Of a stretch of 57,367 bases of DNA, positions 38,608-47,872 are shown in pieces. Made by a program: the position numbers and the translations under genes. The number at the start of each line of letters is the position of its first letter. Position 1 is the first letter of the stretch. This DNA is from Actinomycetes bacterium (GTDB taxonomy: Bacteria > Actinomycetota > Actinomycetes > Actinomycetales > Microbacteriaceae), in assembly GCA_029777095.1 (NCBI GenBank), contig JAKOTS010000065.1:1-57367 (forward strand), written 5' to 3'. Below the pieces are notes generated by a model. That model was not told the origin of the DNA and searched no databases. It saw nothing but the letters and a program-made list of their open reading frames with translations.

Positions 38608-39090
38608 TCAGCCCTCGACTGCGAGCCCGAGCTTGCGGCGCAGCATCTGCACGTGGCCCGTGGCCTTGACGTTGTAGAGCGCGAGCGTGATCACGCCCTG
38701 CTCATCGATCGCGAACGTCGAACGCAGCGTGCCCGTGTAGGTCTTGCCGTAGTTGCTCTTCTCGCCCCAGGCACCGTACGCCTGGTGCACGGCGAGGTCG
38801 ACGTCGCTCAGGAGCGGGAACGTCAGGTGGTCGCGCTCGCGGAACTCGGCGAGCTTCGCAATCTCGTCCTTTGAGATGCCGAGCACGGTGTAGCCCTCGC
38901 TCTGGAACGGCGCGAGGCTGTCACGGAAGTCGCACGCCTCGGTCGTGCACCCGGGGGTCATCGCCTGAGGGTAGAAGTACACAATCACCTTGCCGCCGCG
39001 CAGCGCCGACAGTGTTACGGGCGTGCCGTCTTGGTCGGGCAGTGTGAAATCGGGGGCGACGGAACCGGCGGCAAGTTGCTGGGTGCTCAT
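38608..39090 (-). CDS. bcp: Thioredoxin-dependent peroxiredoxin (Bcp)
   Basis: 160 aa. Atypical 2-Cys peroxiredoxin of the Bcp/PrxQ group: VAPDFTLPDQDGTPVTLSAL, then FYPQAMTPGCTTEACDFRD with peroxidatic Cys48 and resolving Cys53, five residues apart as in E. coli Bcp. It reduces hydrogen peroxide and organic hydroperoxides using thioredoxin in the cytoplasm. TAGGCT lies six bases before the ATG with no ribosome site. It is convergent with the membrane protein gene. Confidence 0.94.
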   Translation of the reverse strand: MSTQQLAAGSVAPDFTLPDQDGTPVTLSALRGGKVIVYFYPQAMTPGCTTEACDFRDSLAPFQSEGYTVLGISKDEIAKLAEFRERDHLTFPLLSDVDLAVHQAYGAWGEKSNYGKTYTGTLRSTFAIDEQGVITLALYNVKATGHVQMLRRKLGLAVEG

Positions 39091-39096
39091 GGGGCT

Positions 39097-39102
39097 AGCC
39101 TA
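39097..39102 (-). promoter_or_regulatory. Candidate -10 of bcp
   Basis: TAGGCT on the minus strand lies six bases before the ATG at 39090, fitting a leaderless start. Confidence 0.5.
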
Positions 39103-39173
39103 GCCGCGCCGTGCGCGGGTCTGGTGTTGCGGGGTGGATGCCGGGGCCCCGGCATCCACCCGGCACATGCTTG

Positions 39174-40217
39174 CTAGTGGAACGTCTCGAGCAGGCGCTG
39201 CAACGAGTCGAGGCGCGATGCGCCGTTCTCGCCGAGCCGGCCCTCTGCGACGGCTTCGACAAGGCCGCAATCGGGCGCGCTCGGGAGGTGCGTGCACCCG
39301 CGAGGGCAGACCTCGTCGGCGACTGCGGCGAGGTCGGGGTAGGCGCGCAGGATGTTCGCGGGGTCGATGTGTCCGAGCCCGAACGAGCGGACGCCGGGCG
39401 TGTCGATCACCCATCCAGTGCCGCCGGCACCGTGATAGCGCAGCGAGACGGTCGACGAGGAGGTGTGGCGGCCGCGGCCGGTCACCTGATTGACGTGCCC
39501 GATGGCGCGCTGCGCGGACGGCACGAGGGCGTTGACGAGCGTCGACTTGCCGACCCCCGAGTGCCCGACAAACACGGTCGTGTGGCCCACGAGCGCGGCA
39601 CCGATCGCCTCGAGCGGGGTGTCGGTCGGCGAGCTCAGAAACACGGTGAGCTCGAGTCCCGCGAAGTGCTCGAGGAAGGCGGTCGGGTCTGCGAGGTCGG
39701 TTTTCGTGACCACCAGCATGGGGTGGATGCCGGCATCGAGGGCCGCGATCAGGTATCGGTCGACCAGGCGCGTGCGCGGCTCGGGGTCTGCGGCGGCGAC
39801 GACGATGAGGATCTGGTCGGCGTTCGCGACGATGACACGCTCGACCTGATCGGTGTCATCGGCGCTGCGGCGCAACAGCGTGGTGCGATCTTCGATGCCG
39901 ACGAGACGCGAGAGCGAACCCTCGTCGCCGGTCAGGTCGCCAACCACGCGGACCCGGTCGCCCGTGACGATCGGTTTCTTGCGCAGTTCGCGTGCGCGCA
40001 CCGCGCTGATGAGGTGCTCTTCGGGCGTGTTCTCGCCCAGCATCACGGTGTATCGGCCCCGGTCGACGCCGAGCACCATTCCTACCTCGGCGTCTTCGTG
40101 CGCGGGGCGAATCTTGGTGCGCGGCTTGTTGGCCTTGGGATTGGGCCGCATCCGAATATCGGACTCGTCGAGCTCATCAAGGTCGTCGTCGTCGGCGTCG
40201 TCATTCCACCAACTCAC
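39174..40217 (-). CDS. rsgA: Ribosome small subunit-dependent GTPase RsgA
   Basis: 347 aa. An acidic N-terminal extension (DDADDDDLDELDE) precedes an OB-like domain, then the circularly permuted GTPase: G4 as VTKTDL, G1 as GHSGVGKSTLVNALV, G3 as IDTPGVRSFGL, in that order. The C-terminal zinc domain has CPRGCTHLPSAPDC. It helps late maturation of the 30S subunit. The GTG start overlaps the aroA stop as GTGA, so aroA and rsgA are coupled, an arrangement shared with related actinobacteria. Confidence 0.95.
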   Translation of the reverse strand: MSWWNDDADDDDLDELDESDIRMRPNPKANKPRTKIRPAHEDAEVGMVLGVDRGRYTVMLGENTPEEHLISAVRARELRKKPIVTGDRVRVVGDLTGDEGSLSRLVGIEDRTTLLRRSADDTDQVERVIVANADQILIVVAAADPEPRTRLVDRYLIAALDAGIHPMLVVTKTDLADPTAFLEHFAGLELTVFLSSPTDTPLEAIGAALVGHTTVFVGHSGVGKSTLVNALVPSAQRAIGHVNQVTGRGRHTSSSTVSLRYHGAGGTGWVIDTPGVRSFGLGHIDPANILRAYPDLAAVADEVCPRGCTHLPSAPDCGLVEAVAEGRLGENGASRLDSLQRLLETFH

Positions 40218-41578
40218 GCCGGGGTATCTCCCGACGTTCCGTCGAGCATCGATTGCCAGAGCTGGGTGAACTCTGGCAGCGTCTTCGCGGTGGTCTCGAT
40301 GTCTTCGACCTCGATGCCGGGAACCGCGAGCCCGAGGATCGCGCCGGTGGTTGCCATTCGATGGTCATGGTAGCTGTGCCACACGCCCGGGCGCAGCGGC
40401 CGGGGCACGATGCGGAGGCCGTCTTCGAGCACCGTGACATCGCCGCCCAGCGCGTTGATCTCGTTTGCGAGCGCGGCGAGGCGGTCGGTTTCGTGGAGGC
40501 GCAGGTGGCCGATGCCGGTGAACTCGGAGGGCGAGTCGGCGAGGGCCGCAAGCGCTACCAGGGTGGGCGTGAGCTCGCCCGCGGCGCTGAGATCGAGCAT
40601 GGCACCGGTGATGCCACGGCCGACGACCGTGAGCACGCCGGCGCGACGGCTGACTCGAGCCCCCATCTGCGCGAGAATCTCGGTGAGGAGGGCGCCCGGC
40701 TGCGTCGAGTGCAACGGCCAGCCGGTGATCGACACGCTTCCGCCGGCAACCATCGCCGCGGCAAGGAACGGCGATGCATTCGAGAGGTCCGGTTCGACGG
40801 CAATGTCTTTGGCGCGGATCGGCCCGGCGGCCACAACCCACTCGTGTGCGCTGGGGCGCTCGACCCGGACGCCGCGGTGCTGGAGCGCCTCGACGGTCAT
40901 GTCGATGTGCGGCACGCTTGGGAGCCGCGGGCCGGTGTGGCGCAGGTGCATTCCCACGTCGAAGCGCGACGCGGCAAGTAGCAGGCCCGATACGAACTGA
41001 CTCGATGACGACGCGTCGATCTCGAGCTCGCCGCCGCGAACGTGGCCGTGGCCGCGCACCGAGAACGGGAGCGCCCAGCGGCCGCTGTCGTCGACATCGA
41101 CGCCCAGCTCGCGCAGCGCGGTAATCATTGGACCCATGGGCCGGTGCAGGGCGTTGTCGTCGGCCTCGAAGTGCACCTCGCCGGCCACCAGTCCGGCCAG
41201 CGGCGGGAGAAAGCGCATGACGGTGCCTGCTTGGCCGCAGTCAACCGTGCCGCCGGCGTGGAGCTTGTCTGGGGGAGTGACGAGCAAATCAGGGCCAAAG
41301 CGGCCGGTGCCGTTGATGGGCGTAAACGCCACACCGAGGGCGGTGAGCCCGGCAATCATTCGTTCCGAGTCGCGGGAATGCAGAGGCGCGCTGAGCTTGC
41401 TCGGGCCCTCTGCCAGTGCCGCCAAGACGAGTTCGCGATTCGTGAGCGACTTCGAACCCGGAATTGTCAGGGTCGCATTCAGCGCTCCAGCTGCCGCTGG
41501 GGCAGGCCAAAGAGCGCCATTGGCCGGTCCGTCCGCGGCCGAAAGCGATGTGATCGGGGAATAGCTATCGTTCGTCAT
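40214..41578 (-). CDS. aroA: 3-phosphoshikimate 1-carboxyvinyltransferase (EPSP synthase)
   Basis: 454 aa. Substrate-binding signatures are [20 protein letters not shown] (PEP/shikimate-3-phosphate loop) and [34 protein letters not shown] and [15 protein letters not shown] mark the C-terminal domain. It makes EPSP, the sixth step to chorismate. I use the ATG reading MTNDSYSP; another ATG ten codons upstream is possible. The first codons overlap the sigR promoter on the other strand. The gene is coupled to rsgA downstream. Confidence 0.95.
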   Translation of the reverse strand: MTNDSYSPITSLSAADGPANGALWPAPAAAGALNATLTIPGSKSLTNRELVLAALAEGPSKLSAPLHSRDSERMIAGLTALGVAFTPINGTGRFGPDLLVTPPDKLHAGGTVDCGQAGTVMRFLPPLAGLVAGEVHFEADDNALHRPMGPMITALRELGVDVDDSGRWALPFSVRGHGHVRGGELEIDASSSSQFVSGLLLAASRFDVGMHLRHTGPRLPSVPHIDMTVEALQHRGVRVERPSAHEWVVAAGPIRAKDIAVEPDLSNASPFLAAAMVAGGSVSITGWPLHSTQPGALLTEILAQMGARVSRRAGVLTVVGRGITGAMLDLSAAGELTPTLVALAALADSPSEFTGIGHLRLHETDRLAALANEINALGGDVTVLEDGLRIVPRPLRPGVWHSYHDHRMATTGAILGLAVPGIEVEDIETTAKTLPEFTQLWQSMLDGTSGDTPA

Positions 41579-41583
41579 TGGTT
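41557..41583 (+). promoter_or_regulatory. SigR-type autoregulatory promoter
   Basis: GGGAAT (41557-41562), an 18-base spacer, then GTT (41581-41583): an exact match to the known SigR/SigH consensus GGGAAT-N18-GTT. It lies about 50 bases before the sigR ATG and overlaps the first codons of aroA on the other strand. Confidence 0.75.
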
Positions 41584-41632
41584 CATAGCTTATCGAGAGG
41601 CTTCGCATTTGAGCCTAAGGAGAAGGAGTTCA

Positions 41633-42349
41633 ATGATTGCTGTCGCAGAAAGCGCCACAGAAGTCGTCCCCCGCCTTCGCCGTACCCCGGCCCGCCCCGA
41701 CGTCGGGGCGGGGGCAGGCTTAGACTTGCGCCTAATGAATCCTTCCAATGAAGACGCCGCAGACGGCGTCCAGGTCGACGCGAGCAGGCAGTTCGAAGAA
41801 CAGGCCCTGCCCTTTATGGACCAGCTTTACGGTGCCGCAATGCGCATGACGCGCAATCCGGCCGATGCCGCCGATCTGGTGCAAGAGACATTCGTGAAGG
41901 CCTTCGCATCGTGGAAGACCTTTACGCAGGGCACAAATCTGAAGGCCTGGCTCTACCGGATTCTGACCAACACCTACATCAACACGTACCGCAAGAAGCA
42001 GCGCGAGCCGTATCAGGGCACGATTGATGAGCTCGAAGACTGGCAGCTCGGCGGGGCCGAGTCGACAACAGCGAGCAGTAGCCGCTCGGCAGAAGCCGAG
42101 GCAATTGATCGGATGCCGGATTCGACAGTGAAGGCCGCGTTGCAGTCGATCCCCGAAGATTTTCGGCTTGCCGTGTATCTCGCCGATGTTGAGGGATTCT
42201 CGTACCAGGAGATTGCCGACATCATGAAGACCCCCATTGGCACGGTGATGAGTCGTCTGCACCGTGGCCGACGACTCCTTCGTGACTTGTTATCGGACTA
42301 TGCGGTCGAGCGCGGCATGAGCCCCTCGACGTCAAGGAGCAAGAAATGA
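41633..42349 (+). CDS. sigR: ECF sigma factor SigR/SigH, thiol-oxidative stress
   Basis: 238 aa from the first ATG. Sigma region 2 (about 60-130: [40 protein letters not shown]) and region 4 (about 170-225: [31 protein letters not shown]) are those of SigR of Streptomyces and SigH of mycobacteria, which control thioredoxin and other disulfide-stress genes. The first ATG has an excellent AAGGAGAAGGAG site; an ATG 34 codons on ([11 protein letters not shown]) matches the classical start. Both forms may be made. Its stop overlaps the rsrA ATG (ATGA). A matching SigR promoter lies upstream. Confidence 0.93.
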   Translation: MIAVAESATEVVPRLRRTPARPDVGAGAGLDLRLMNPSNEDAADGVQVDASRQFEEQALPFMDQLYGAAMRMTRNPADAADLVQETFVKAFASWKTFTQGTNLKAWLYRILTNTYINTYRKKQREPYQGTIDELEDWQLGGAESTTASSSRSAEAEAIDRMPDSTVKAALQSIPEDFRLAVYLADVEGFSYQEIADIMKTPIGTVMSRLHRGRRLLRDLLSDYAVERGMSPSTSRSKK

Positions 42350-42591
42350 CTGACTGTGGTTGCGAGAAAGCCCGCAAAGACCTCGAAGAGTACCTCCGCA
42401 ACGAGGTCTGCAAGACCGAGCACGCCGAGATCCGTGAGCACATCGAAAACTGCCCCGAATGCGCGGGAGAAGCGCTGGTTGCACGCACACTGACCGAGGT
42501 CGTGGCGCGCGCCTGCAAGGAGACTGCTCCAGAAGAGCTCCGGTTGCAGGTGCTCGGCCGCCTGCGCGCGGCGCACGCCGGACATCAGTAG
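42346..42591 (+). CDS. rsrA: Zinc-binding anti-sigma factor RsrA
   Basis: 81 aa. The ZAS motif is intact: H32-x3-C36-x2-C39 (EHIENCPEC), preceded by N-terminal cysteines C4 and C6 that could form the redox switch, plus C22. RsrA binds SigR when reduced with zinc and lets go when a disulfide forms. It overlaps sigR by four bases, giving the standard coupled pair. A hairpin-free 68-base gap leads to the next gene. Confidence 0.93.
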   Translation: MTDCGCEKARKDLEEYLRNEVCKTEHAEIREHIENCPECAGEALVARTLTEVVARACKETAPEELRLQVLGRLRAAHAGHQ

Positions 42592-42647
42592 CAACATCGA
42601 GCGGGCGAGTCGCGCGATTCCCCGTGTCGGAGCGCGCGCCCACTGAC

Positions 42648-42653
42648 TATCGT
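42648..42653 (+). promoter_or_regulatory. Candidate -10 of the Eis-like gene
   Basis: TATCGT lies six bases before the ATG at 42660. Confidence 0.4.
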
Positions 42654-42659
42654 TGTGCC

Positions 42660-43964
42660 ATGACCGTTCATGATTGGCAATCGCTCCCGCTCGACATCGA
42701 CTCCGGCGAAGCGATAGCCCGCACCGGCCTCGACTACCGACTTGTCGACACATCTGGCGCCGACACGTTCGGCGACTGGCTCCAGGCGGGTAACCGTGGT
42801 TTTCATGCACCCGATTCCGGTGAGGAACAGCTCGGGGCGGCCCGCGACGCGCTTGCGTATCGGCGAACAACGGGCGTATACGACGCAACGGGCCCGAACC
42901 CCACGTGGCCCGTCGCGACGACCGGGTCGTGGGTCAGCGACCTCACGCTGCCGGGTGGCGGCGGCATCCCCATGTGGGCGATCAGCAACGTGACCGTGGC
43001 TCCAACGCACCGGCGTCGCGGAATCGCGCGTGCGCTACTTGAGGGCGAACTGCGCACCGCTGCCGCAGCCGGCGTACCGATTGCGGGGTTGACCGTGACC
43101 GAGGCGACGATCTACGGGCGCTTCGGCTTTGGCGCGGCGACGTCGGTGACCAACTGGGTGATCGAGACGGAGCGCGCCCGCTGGGTGGGGCCGACGCCCG
43201 AGGGCCGCATCGACTTCATCGATCGCGAACGGGCAGCGGCCGAGCTGCCCGCGCTCCACGAACGTGTGCGGCGCTCGAACCCGGGCGAGACGAGTGCCTG
43301 GACTGGACTGTGGCGCAGGATCTCGGGCACGATGGCGGGCCAGCAGGACGCGAGCAAGATTCGTGCGGTACGGTACGCCGATGCTTCCGGGCGCACCCGA
43401 GGGGTCGCGCTCTACCGCCTCTCGGGTGACCCCACCGATTTCACCAAGCACGAGCTCACGCTGATCTACCTGTTGACCGAAACGGCCGACGCCTACGCCG
43501 CGCTTTGGCGTTTCGTGCTCGAACACGATCTTGTCGACATTGTGCGTGCCTCGATGCGTAGCATCGACGAGCCCGTGCGGTGGATGATCGCCGACCAGCG
43601 GGCCGCGACCGTCACGGTGCGCGACCATCACTGGCTGCGCGTGCTTGATGTGCCTCGCACCCTCATGGCGCGCCGCTACGCCGGCGCCGGCGAGTGTGTC
43701 ATCCGCGTGACAGACGCGCTTGGTTTGGCAGATGGCACATGGATGCTTCGTGTCGATGACAACGGCGAAGCCAAGGTCGAGGCATCCACCGAACCCGCCA
43801 CCGTGACGCTCGGTGTCGCCGCGCTCGGCAGCATCCTGCTCGGTGGGGTGCGCGCTAACACCATGTATGCCGCCGGACGCATACATGGTGAAGCATCGGC
43901 GATTGCGGTGCTCGACCGTCAGTTTGGCGCGCTTGAGACGCCGTGGCTGGGCTTCACGTATTAG
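42660..43964 (+). CDS. Eis-family GNAT N-acetyltransferase
   Basis: 434 aa, the size of the Eis family. An N-terminal GNAT domain (WAISNVTVAPTHRRRGIARALLEGEL, the acetyl-CoA pyrophosphate loop) is followed by a second, degenerate GNAT domain and a C-terminal SCP2-like domain (about 325-434: GECVIRVTDALGLADGTWML, ALGSILLGGVRA). Eis enzymes acetylate multiple amines including aminoglycosides, arginine and polyamines; the native substrate here is unknown. A TATCGT hexamer six bases before the ATG supports a leaderless start. A strong terminator follows. Confidence 0.9.
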   Translation: MTVHDWQSLPLDIDSGEAIARTGLDYRLVDTSGADTFGDWLQAGNRGFHAPDSGEEQLGAARDALAYRRTTGVYDATGPNPTWPVATTGSWVSDLTLPGGGGIPMWAISNVTVAPTHRRRGIARALLEGELRTAAAAGVPIAGLTVTEATIYGRFGFGAATSVTNWVIETERARWVGPTPEGRIDFIDRERAAAELPALHERVRRSNPGETSAWTGLWRRISGTMAGQQDASKIRAVRYADASGRTRGVALYRLSGDPTDFTKHELTLIYLLTETADAYAALWRFVLEHDLVDIVRASMRSIDEPVRWMIADQRAATVTVRDHHWLRVLDVPRTLMARRYAGAGECVIRVTDALGLADGTWMLRVDDNGEAKVEASTEPATVTLGVAALGSILLGGVRANTMYAAGRIHGEASAIAVLDRQFGALETPWLGFTY

Positions 43965-43992
43965 GCGAACTGTTCCCGAGCTTGAACGAAGA

Positions 43993-44030
43993 AGAGGCGG
44001 CCGCTCATTGCTGAGTGGCCGCCTCTTTTT
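43993..44030 (+). terminator. Rho-independent terminator between the Eis-like gene and kgd
   Basis: A 15-bp stem (43993-44007 with 44012-44026, one G-U pair, TTGC loop) followed by TTTTT. The clearest canonical terminator in the window; it serves the Eis-like gene and, on the other strand, kgd. Confidence 0.85.
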
Positions 44031-44039
44031 GTGTTCGAG

Positions 44040-47000
44040 CTACTTCGCGAGCGCCCGCTGCATGAGTGCGGCCTGCTCGATGGCGTGGATCTTTGAAGAA
44101 CCAGTCGCCGGCGATGCTGCCGCCGCACGCGAGACGACGCGCACGGCGCGGCCCTCCAGCTTGGGAACGATGTCGAGTGCGATGAACGGCCACGCGCCCT
44201 GGTTCTCGGGTTCGTCCTGCACCCAGACGAGCTCGGCATTGGGGTAGCGCGCAATCACCGCGGACAGCTCTTCAATCGGTGCCGGGTAGAACTGCTCCAT
44301 GCGCACGAGGGCGATCTCCGGGTTGGGCGTCTTGGCAAGCTCTGCCTTGAGGTCCCAGTGGATCTTGCCGGCGTGCAGCAACACGCGGGTGACAACCGAC
44401 TTGTCGTTGCCGCGGTCGTCGTCGAGCACGGGCTCGAAGCGCCCGGAGGTGAAGTCGGCGACCGAGCTTGTCGCGCCGCGCAGGCGCAACATCGCCTTGG
44501 GCGTGAAGACCACCAGCGGTTTGCGCGGGCGGGCGTATGCCTGACGGCGCAGCAGGTGGAAGTGCGATGCGGGCGTCGACGGGCGCGCCACGGTCATGTT
44601 GTCTTGTGCACACATTTGCAGGAAGCGCTCGATGCGTGCCGACGAGTGGTCGGGGCCCTGGCCCTCGTACCCGTGTGGCAGCAGTAGCACGACACTTGAC
44701 TGCTGGCCCCACTTCTGGTCGGCCGACGACACGAACTCGTCGATCACTGACTGGGCGCCGTTGGCGAAGTCACCGAACTGGGCTTCCCACAGCACGAGGG
44801 CATCCGGGCGCTCAACTGAGTAGCCGTACTCGAATGCCATCGCGGCGTACTCACTCAGGAGCGAGTCGTAGGCCCAGAAGCGCGCCTGCTGCTGGCTGAG
44901 GTTCGCCAGCGGCAACCATTCCTGACCGTTTGCACGGTCGTGGAGCACAGCGTGGCGCTGTACGAACGTGCCGCGCCGGGCTTCCTGACCGGCGAGACGG
45001 ACGGGCGTACCCTCCAGAAGGAGCGAACCGAATGCGAGCAGCTCACCGAACGCCCAGTCGACATTGCCATTGCGGCTCATGTCGAGACGCTTCTCGAGCA
45101 GTTGCTGGATCTTCGGGTGCGTGGTGAAGCCGGCGGGCTTGTTCACGAACGCGTCGCCGATGAGGCTGACGACCTCTTGCGAGACGCCGGTGGTCTCGGG
45201 CTCGCCCGCAAACGCGGGTGCCGTGGTCGTCTCGTGGATGACCGGGAGTGAACCCGTTTCGGCCGCATGCGTTTCGGCGAATGCGATCTCGAGGCTGTTC
45301 TGGAAGTCGCGCTTGGCCGCTTCGTACTCTTCTTCGGTGATGTCGCCACGACCGACGAGCGCCTCGGTGTAGAGGCGGCGCACTGAGCGCTTTGCCTCGA
45401 TGAGGTTCGTCATGAGGGGCTGCGTCATCGAGGGGTCATCGCCCTCGTTGTGGCCGCGTCGGCGGTAGCAGACGAGGTCGATCACGATGTCGCGCTTGAA
45501 CTCCTGGCGGTAGCGCACGGCAAGCTCGGCAACTCGAACAACGGCCTCGGGGTCGTCGCCGTTCACGTGGAACACCGGCGCTTGGATCGTCTTCGCAACG
45601 TCGGTCGCGTACACGCTGGTGCGGGCGTCGCCCGGCAACGTCGTGAAGCCGATCTGGTTGTTGATCACGATGTGGATCGTGCCACCGGTGCGGTAGCCGC
45701 GAAGCTGCGACATCTGCAGCGTCTCGACGACGACACCCTGGCCGGCGAATGCACCGTCACCGTGCACAAGCACGGGCAGGTTCGAGAAGGTGCCGATCGG
45801 CTTGCGGTCTTGTTTGGCGCGCACGATGCCCTCGACGACACCGTCGACGGTTTCGAGGTGCGAAGGGTTCGCCGCGAGCTCGACCGGCAGTGTCTTGCCG
45901 TCGGCCGAGACGAAGGTGCCCTCGGTGCCGAGGTGGTACTTCACATCGCCAGAACCGCGCTCGTTGCCAAGCGCGACCGAGCCCTCGAACTCGCGGAAGA
46001 CCTGGCCGTAGGTCTTGCCAGCGATGTTGGTGAGCACGTTCAGGCGGCCGCGGTGGGCCATGCCGATCGTCGCACCGTCGAGGCCTGCGTCTGCCGCGCT
46101 GGTGAGGATCTGGTCGAGGAGCGGAATCGTTGATTCGCCGCCCTCGAGGCTGAAGCGCTTCTGCCCGACGTACTTCGTCTGCAGGAACGTCTCGAACGCC
46201 TCGGCCTCGTTGAGCTTGCGCAGAATCCGCAGCTGCTCATCGTGGTCGGGCTTTTCGTAGTTGACCTCGATGTGCTGCTGGAACCAGCGGCGCTGGGCCG
46301 GGTCTTGAATGTGCATGTACTCGACACCGATGGTGCGGCAGTACGAGTCGCGAAGCACGCCGAGCACATCGCGCAGCTTCATAGAGCGCTTGCCGCCGAA
46401 GCCGCCCGTCACGAACTCGCGGTCGAGGTCCCAGAACGTGAGCCCGTGCGAGGCGATGTCGAGGTCGGGGTGCATGCGCTGCACATACTCGAGCGGGTCG
46501 ATGTCGGCCATGAGGTGGCCGCGCACGCGGTAGGAGTTGATGAGCTCCTGCACGCGACTGCCCTTGCTCACGCTGTCGGCCGTGTCGACATTGATGTCGG
46601 CGGCCCACTCGATCGGGGCATAGGGGATGCGCAGCGAGGCGAAGATCTCTTCGTAGAAGCCGCGCTCGCCGAGCAACAGCTGGTGCACCTTCTTCAGGAA
46701 CTCGCCGGAGCCGGCACCCTGGATCACGCGGTGGTCGTACGTGCTCGTGAGGGTAATCGTCTTGCCGATGGCGAGTTCGTTGAGCGTTTTGGCGCTTGCG
46801 CCTTGGAACTCGGCCGGGTATTCGAGGGCGCCGGCGCCGATGATGCAACCCTGGCCCTTCATGAGGCGCGGCACCGAGTGCACTGTGCCGATGCCACCCG
46901 GGTTCGTCAGCGACATCGTGGTGCCCTGGAAGTCGGCCGCAGTGAGCTTGCCGTTCCGCGAGCGAGCCACGACGTCTTCGTACGCGACGAGATATTCGCT

Positions 47001-47726
47001 AAATGTCATCGCATCGGCGTGTTTGATGCTGGGAACGACGAGCGAGCGGGTGCCGTCGGGCTTTGGCAGGTCGATCGCGATGCCGAGGTTGATACGCGCC
47101 GGAGCGACGACCGAGGGCTTGCCCTCGATCTCGGCGTAGAAGACGTTCTGGCTCGGGAACTCTTTCAGCGTCTGGATGAGCGCCCAGCCGATGATGTGCG
47201 TGAAGCTCACCTTGCCGCCGCGGGTGCGGGCCATGTGGCTGTTAATCACGATGCGGTTGTCGATCATCAGCTTCGCCGGGATCGTGCGCACACTGGTTGC
47301 CGTCGGCACGGTGAGCGACTCGTCCATATTTGACGCGAGCGTCTTTGACATGCCGCGCAGCGGCGTCACGACGGCGTCTTCAGCGCTTTCGCTGGCGCCG
47401 TGGCTGTTCAGGGCCGGCGCCTGTGCCGGAATCGGCTGCGGCTTGGCGGGCACCGAGGTGGTGCGGGCGACGGGCTGCGTGCCGATGACGGGGATGGGCG
47501 CCGTGACCGGGTGGGGATCGTTCGCGAGAGAAGGAGCTTCGCCGACGGGTGCGCCCGAGGCGACCTCGCCCTTGAGGGGCTGGTACTTCTCGAGGATGGG
47601 CCACCATTCCTTGTCGACAGAATTCTTGTCAACTTGGAACTGTTCGTAGAGTTCATCGACGAGCCACTCATTTGCTCCGAACTCACCGTCGTTCGGTGCT
47701 CCGACGCTCGTCTCTTGGCTCGACAC
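44040..47726 (-). CDS. kgd: Multifunctional 2-oxoglutarate dehydrogenase/decarboxylase (Kgd type)
   Basis: 1228 aa, the fused actinobacterial form. N-terminus GEFGANEWLVDELYEQF and a Pro/Ala linker to about 110; an E2-like succinyltransferase domain (about 110-370) with its STYDHRVIQGAGSG active-site stretch; then the E1 ThDP part with VHGDGAFAGQGVVVETLQMS and IGFTTLPGDARTSVYATDVA. It converts 2-oxoglutarate in the TCA cycle and is regulated by GarA-type FHA proteins in relatives. The GTG start reading VSSQETSVGAPNDGEF matches family N-termini; the ribosome site is weak. It is convergent with the Eis-like gene and divergent from guaB1. Confidence 0.95.
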   Translation of the reverse strand: MSSQETSVGAPNDGEFGANEWLVDELYEQFQVDKNSVDKEWWPILEKYQPLKGEVASGAPVGEAPSLANDPHPVTAPIPVIGTQPVARTTSVPAKPQPIPAQAPALNSHGASESAEDAVVTPLRGMSKTLASNMDESLTVPTATSVRTIPAKLMIDNRIVINSHMARTRGGKVSFTHIIGWALIQTLKEFPSQNVFYAEIEGKPSVVAPARINLGIAIDLPKPDGTRSLVVPSIKHADAMTFSEYLVAYEDVVARSRNGKLTAADFQGTTMSLTNPGGIGTVHSVPRLMKGQGCIIGAGALEYPAEFQGASAKTLNELAIGKTITLTSTYDHRVIQGAGSGEFLKKVHQLLLGERGFYEEIFASLRIPYAPIEWAADINVDTADSVSKGSRVQELINSYRVRGHLMADIDPLEYVQRMHPDLDIASHGLTFWDLDREFVTGGFGGKRSMKLRDVLGVLRDSYCRTIGVEYMHIQDPAQRRWFQQHIEVNYEKPDHDEQLRILRKLNEAEAFETFLQTKYVGQKRFSLEGGESTIPLLDQILTSAADAGLDGATIGMAHRGRLNVLTNIAGKTYGQVFREFEGSVALGNERGSGDVKYHLGTEGTFVSADGKTLPVELAANPSHLETVDGVVEGIVRAKQDRKPIGTFSNLPVLVHGDGAFAGQGVVVETLQMSQLRGYRTGGTIHIVINNQIGFTTLPGDARTSVYATDVAKTIQAPVFHVNGDDPEAVVRVAELAVRYRQEFKRDIVIDLVCYRRRGHNEGDDPSMTQPLMTNLIEAKRSVRRLYTEALVGRGDITEEEYEAAKRDFQNSLEIAFAETHAAETGSLPVIHETTTAPAFAGEPETTGVSQEVVSLIGDAFVNKPAGFTTHPKIQQLLEKRLDMSRNGNVDWAFGELLAFGSLLLEGTPVRLAGQEARRGTFVQRHAVLHDRANGQEWLPLANLSQQQARFWAYDSLLSEYAAMAFEYGYSVERPDALVLWEAQFGDFANGAQSVIDEFVSSADQKWGQQSSVVLLLPHGYEGQGPDHSSARIERFLQMCAQDNMTVARPSTPASHFHLLRRQAYARPRKPLVVFTPKAMLRLRGATSSVADFTSGRFEPVLDDDRGNDKSVVTRVLLHAGKIHWDLKAELAKTPNPEIALVRMEQFYPAPIEELSAVIARYPNAELVWVQDEPENQGAWPFIALDIVPKLEGRAVRVVSRAAAASPATGSSKIHAIEQAALMQRALAK

Positions 47727-47860
47727 AGTCGATCGCCCACTTTCTTCGTAAGTTTGGTCCTCGCGCGTGGCAGATCGTGCCTCGCGCACGCCCTACAAGC
47801 CTAACGGAGTTCGGCGGGTGAATCGCGGAAAAAACTCGGACGACCCGGTGCGTGCCGCGT

Positions 47861-47866
47861 TACCGT
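47861..47866 (+). promoter_or_regulatory. Candidate -10 of guaB1
   Basis: TACCGT lies six bases before the ATG at 47873, which helps select that start over the ATG at 47867. Confidence 0.4.
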
Positions 47867-47872
47867 ATGACT

